A stretch of DNA of 8,648 nucleotides, from NCBI GenBank assembly GCA_001818015.1, contig MHJO01000025.1, positions 1 to 8,648 on the forward strand, written 5' to 3'. Of this stretch, positions 5,790-8,648 are shown in pieces; within the stretch, counting starts at the first letter, position 1, and every line of letters begins with the position of its first letter. The notes under the pieces are model-generated. The model made no database searches. It was not told where the DNA came from and saw only the letters and a program-made list of their open reading frames with translations. A program made the position numbers and the translations under genes. This DNA is from Candidatus Harrisonbacteria bacterium RIFOXYD1_FULL_40_9 (GTDB lineage: Bacteria; Patescibacteriota; Minisyncoccia; UBA6257; XYD1-FULL-40-9).

Positions 5790-7049
5790 TTATATCTCGA
5801 AATAACCTTTAAGAAGATGAGCTCGAGAGTATTCGAGAAGCGCATCTTTACCAAAGTATTCAATAAATATTTGGTTCCAAAGAGCCTCTTGATGATGATA
5901 GAGGTATTTAATCATATCTTTTTGCTTCACGAGCGACATCACAGTATCTACGAGATTAAAACTCACAAGCACATCAATGCCATTCTCATCTCGAAAATAA
6001 TCCCCCACCCATCCAATATCCCCCCAAAATGTAAGTTCATGGCTAAACCCGTCGAGCTCTGCAGTCATCGTGACGAGTGTATTTTCTGCATTCGCCCAAT
6101 GAATCGCTTCTGGATTTATGTGAGGGAAAAATAATCGCGAGTCATGAGGATCGTCTTTTGCAAGATAACGCTGAATTACAAGCCACTCGGACTTTTCATT
6201 CGTATTAACACGCGGACGAATCACATCGCCCCGCAAAAGCGACGTAAAGTTTTGAACAAACGTTGCTCGATCTTTGTTGATATTTTTAAAAATTGAGGAA
6301 TAGAATGGAACTTCATAGAGATAATGCATGAGAAGAGAAAACATCCGAAGAACTTCGCCTGAAATACCAAGAAGCGCAGGAATAATAAACACAACCCCAA
6401 GTTCCTTTAGATGGCTTATATTGTGTTTCTTCTTTGCCACAAATCCCTCTGATTCCGTTGCCCATTTTGCGCTGAGCGCCCGCACAACAATATCCCGCTC
6501 TTCAAAATCGTCTGGCGTAAGAGTTTCATATTGTTTAAAAAATACACTATTTAACCAATCACTGCCCTCGATAAAACGAAGCGCGCTGTAAAGCTCTAAA
6601 AGATCTTCTTTCGCAACCATCTCTTCTGCGGAACTGTACTGTAAAAACGCCATTACTTGTCGTGGCGGCTCTTTAAGCAAAAACTCCCGCGCTTTATCAA
6701 GTTTTAAGAAAAATCCCTTTGGAGGATTCACCACCCTCTTTGCGGTATCCCCAATTTCTTGGCATGCTTTTGGATTTTTGAAATCCGGATTATTGAGGCT
6801 TTTAAAAATTTGATAATCATCTGATTCGATTTTTGAAATCAATGCATCGTATACCTCGTGTACGTGTCCTTCACGAGATACTCCTAGTTTTGACAGTCTA
6901 TCTCGAATTAAGACTTCGTTCTTCTCCGCAAGACTCTCAAAAACTCCCTGCTTTCCAGTCACTTCCGAAAGACGTTTTTCAGTTGCAGTGAGCAATTCAT
7001 GATCCATTCTCAAAATATCTGCGATTTTTTTAAGCGCTTCTTCTTTCAT
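5790..7049 (-). CDS. Conserved-looking hypothetical protein, 419 aa, in the sugar-phosphate operon
   Basis: I do not recognise this family. The first 75 residues are charged and helical, possibly a short coiled coil. The middle holds one hydrophobic stretch (GVVFIIPALLGISGEVLRMF, 218-237), which may be a buried helix rather than a membrane segment, since nothing like a signal peptide or second segment is seen. The C-terminal part has a strand-rich region with aromatic and acidic residues (INPEAIHWANAENTL at 311-325, then ELTFWGDIGWVGDYF at 338-352), which looks like a ligand-binding or catalytic core, and ends in a helical segment. No nucleotide-binding loop, zinc motif or known sugar-enzyme signature is visible. 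It starts 6 nt after the PfkB kinase stop, has no SD, and ends 15 nt before the aldolase ATG, so it is almost surely expressed with them. A role in sugar-phosphate metabolism is inferred from position only. Confidence 0.85.
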   Translation of the reverse strand: MKEEALKKIADILRMDHELLTATEKRLSEVTGKQGVFESLAEKNEVLIRDRLSKLGVSREGHVHEVYDALISKIESDDYQIFKSLNNPDFKNPKACQEIGDTAKRVVNPPKGFFLKLDKAREFLLKEPPRQVMAFLQYSSAEEMVAKEDLLELYSALRFIEGSDWLNSVFFKQYETLTPDDFEERDIVVRALSAKWATESEGFVAKKKHNISHLKELGVVFIIPALLGISGEVLRMFSLLMHYLYEVPFYSSIFKNINKDRATFVQNFTSLLRGDVIRPRVNTNEKSEWLVIQRYLAKDDPHDSRLFFPHINPEAIHWANAENTLVTMTAELDGFSHELTFWGDIGWVGDYFRDENGIDVLVSFNLVDTVMSLVKQKDMIKYLYHHQEALWNQIFIEYFGKDALLEYSRAHLLKGYFEI

Positions 7050-7055
7050 GGCGAT

Positions 7056-8084
7056 TTACAATGACGAAACATTAATAGTAAGTGCGCTCCAGCGATCGTC
7101 GCCTTCAAATTGTTCTCTTGTAAGAATTCCGGACTGACTGCCAATGTACTCCACAACTGAAGTTGCATTTGCAGACGCATAGCGAATAGCATAACTCACG
7201 TTCTTTTCGTTTATCTCGAAGCCATTACTCATCATTGCGGCAACAAATCCGCTCCCAAAGGCATCCCCCGCACCCGTACGATCTATTCGATGCTTTTCTT
7301 TAAAAACTCCTGCTTTATATATCCTCTCGCCATCGGAAACAAAAACACCCCGAAAACCGTCCGTCATCACAACTATTCCTTTATGCAGAGCATCAAAAGC
7401 TCTAAATATGCCTTTCTCGTCATCAAAATTAACTCCCGTAAGAGTAGACGCTTCTTCTCTATTTAAAATAACTACCAAACTTTTTGAAAGAATATTTTTA
7501 AGCTTTTCCGCTCCCGCTTCCACGTAATATTTTGAAGGATTAATAGCTATAAAACGGCATCCTCTCTTAATACTTTCATCTATAACTTTTTCAACGAGAT
7601 TAAAGGGAATGGTTCCTGGAACAATATAAAGAACATCACCCTTGAATGCATCAAAAGAAATTTCATCCTCTTTAAAATTTCCAGATGCTCCACGATAGAC
7701 AAGCACGGTTCGCTCGCCATGGGTATCAAGGAGAATTGTTGAATACCCTGTTCCTTCTTTTGAATCACGAATATCAAAGGTTTTTATTTCTTCTTTCTTC
7801 AGCTCGTCCACAATCCCTTCTCCTTCCACGTCGTTTCCTATCCTTATAACCGTAGCAGTATTGAAATGAAAACGCGCAAAAGCAACTGCGGCATTTGTTG
7901 CTCCGCCTCCTACAGTAAACACAGGTTTTTCAACTTCAAGCTTTGCTCCCAACGGAAAACATTCTGCTTCGCCTGTCGGAAAGCCTGATTTTTTGTCGAA
8001 ATGCGAATCCTTAACCGCCTTAAAAAGTTCACTTTTTAAAAACACATCACGGGTCGCAGTGCCTATTGTAATAACATCATACAT
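7056..8084 (-). CDS. PfkB-family carbohydrate kinase
   Basis: PfkB/ribokinase-family enzymes phosphorylate sugars or nucleosides using ATP. The 342-aa product has both family signatures: GGGATNAAVAFARF at 59-72 and DRTGAGDAFGSGF at 268-280, the latter with catalytic base Asp274 and the anion hole GAGD. NREEA at 208-212 matches the conserved NxxE motif used in magnesium and phosphate handling. VVMTDGFRGVFVSDG at 238-252 precedes the ATP-binding part. The length is normal to slightly long because of an insert at about 22-52 before signature 1, in the substrate-lid region. The exact substrate (ribose, fructose phosphate, adenosine or another) cannot be read from these motifs. The gene starts 24 nt after the transketolase stop and ends 6 nt before the next gene. 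No SD precedes the ATG; a TACACT box (8092-8097), 7 nt away, could give an extra leaderless start but lacks a good -35. Confidence 0.92.
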   Translation of the reverse strand: MYDVITIGTATRDVFLKSELFKAVKDSHFDKKSGFPTGEAECFPLGAKLEVEKPVFTVGGGATNAAVAFARFHFNTATVIRIGNDVEGEGIVDELKKEEIKTFDIRDSKEGTGYSTILLDTHGERTVLVYRGASGNFKEDEISFDAFKGDVLYIVPGTIPFNLVEKVIDESIKRGCRFIAINPSKYYVEAGAEKLKNILSKSLVVILNREEASTLTGVNFDDEKGIFRAFDALHKGIVVMTDGFRGVFVSDGERIYKAGVFKEKHRIDRTGAGDAFGSGFVAAMMSNGFEINEKNVSYAIRYASANATSVVEYIGSQSGILTREQFEGDDRWSALTINVSSL

Positions 8085-8108
8085 AGCATTCAGTGTACCA
8101 TACGAACA

Positions 8109-8648
8109 TTAAAACATGGATTTTTTGCCACGCTTCAGAACTTTTTTCGTAGCAGATATAATACTTTTTACACCCATCCCATACTTTTCGATAAGCTCTT
8201 CCGGCCTTCCTGACTCTCCGAACGTATTCTGCATCCCAATAAACTCTATTGGTCGTGGACTGTGAAGCGCAAGCAATTCCGCAATTGCACCTCCAAGCCC
8301 TCCATATACTTGGTGCTCTTCAACAGTAACGACTCCTTTTGATTTTTTCGCAAGTTCGAGAATCTTTTTTTCATCAAGCGGTTTGATTGTTGACGAATTC
8401 AAAACCCACGTATATATTTCTTCTTTTTCAAGCGCTCGTGCGGCAAGAAGCGCATTATACATAAGTGGCCCACATCCAATAATGAGTACCTCGGGCTTCT
8501 TTTTTGACTGCCAAAACAACTCAGCTTTTCCTGGAGTAAACGGTGTTGATTCTGTAGTGATAACAGGAGTCTTTTCGCGGGTGAGGCGAATATATATTGG
8601 TCCCCATAGTTGTGCCGCCGCTACAGTTGCCTTTCGTGCTTCATGTAT
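8109..8648 (-). CDS. Transketolase, C-terminal part (partial; start beyond the right edge)
   Basis: Transketolase moves two-carbon ketol units between sugar phosphates in the non-oxidative pentose phosphate pathway, using thiamine diphosphate. The 179 visible residues are the end of the pyrimidine-binding domain and the C-terminal domain. The frame is open to the window edge and continues through a TTG at 8519, which is internal rather than a start. Landmarks are EARKATVAAAQLWGPIYIRL near the edge, PEVLIIGCGPLMYNAL, TVEEHQVYGGLGGAIAELLA (the GGLG block of the C-terminal domain) and FGESGRPEELIEKYGMG near the end. In many bacteria of this kind transketolase is split into two subunits; whether that applies here cannot be seen. 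It is the first visible gene of the run transketolase, PfkB kinase, unknown protein, aldolase. Confidence 0.92.
   Translation of the reverse strand: MHEARKATVAAAQLWGPIYIRLTREKTPVITTESTPFTPGKAELFWQSKKKPEVLIIGCGPLMYNALLAARALEKEEIYTWVLNSSTIKPLDEKKILELAKKSKGVVTVEEHQVYGGLGGAIAELLALHSPRPIEFIGMQNTFGESGRPEELIEKYGMGVKSIISATKKVLKRGKKSMF

Noticed and set aside
8517..8519. TTG as the start of a separate 136-aa gene
   Set aside because: The frame is open to the window edge and the upstream residues match transketolase, so this TTG encodes an internal leucine.

Overview
The window looks like a chromosomal piece from a Candidate Phyla Radiation (Patescibacteria) bacterium, most likely of the Parcubacteria type. 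The evidence is a divergent 16S rRNA 5' end with mismatches to universal primers, short intergenic gaps, several promoters placed so that transcripts would start at or just before the start codon, and a small core-gene set with no sign of phage or transposons. This placement is an inference; no database search was possible.

Layout. Positions 1-532 are the 5' third of a 16S rRNA gene on the minus strand, with a recognisable promoter about 200 bp upstream (732-760). Diverging from it is an unrecognised 136-aa gene with a clear Shine-Dalgarno site (842-1252), then rpmE for ribosomal protein bL31 (1318-1557) and a release-factor-1-like gene (1626-2354). The release factor has the stop-codon-reading and GGQ domains but no N-terminal domain 1. 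A 13-bp perfect inverted repeat at its stop codon separates it from the convergent minus-strand genes.

The rest is on the minus strand. In transcription order from the right edge it holds a probable sugar-phosphate operon: the C-terminal part of transketolase (8109-8648, cut by the window edge), a PfkB-family sugar kinase (7056-8084), an unrecognised 419-aa protein (5790-7049) and a class II aldolase (4905-5774). Gaps are 24, 6 and 15 nt. A near-consensus promoter at the aldolase stop codon drives a small cysteine-rich protein gene (4580-4831). That gene is far richer in G+C than its surroundings and has its own terminator. It is followed by rplY for bL25/Ctc (3788-4492) and a secreted coiled-coil lytic transglycosylase (2392-3708).

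How the genes work together. One group serves translation (16S rRNA, bL31, RF1-like, bL25). Another handles interconversion of sugar phosphates (transketolase, PfkB kinase, aldolase). A single gene acts on peptidoglycan. The points most worth a second look are the domain-1-less release factor, the leaderless or nearly leaderless core genes alongside two unknown genes that do carry SD sites, the G+C-rich cysteine-rich gene, and the unknown protein inside the sugar operon.
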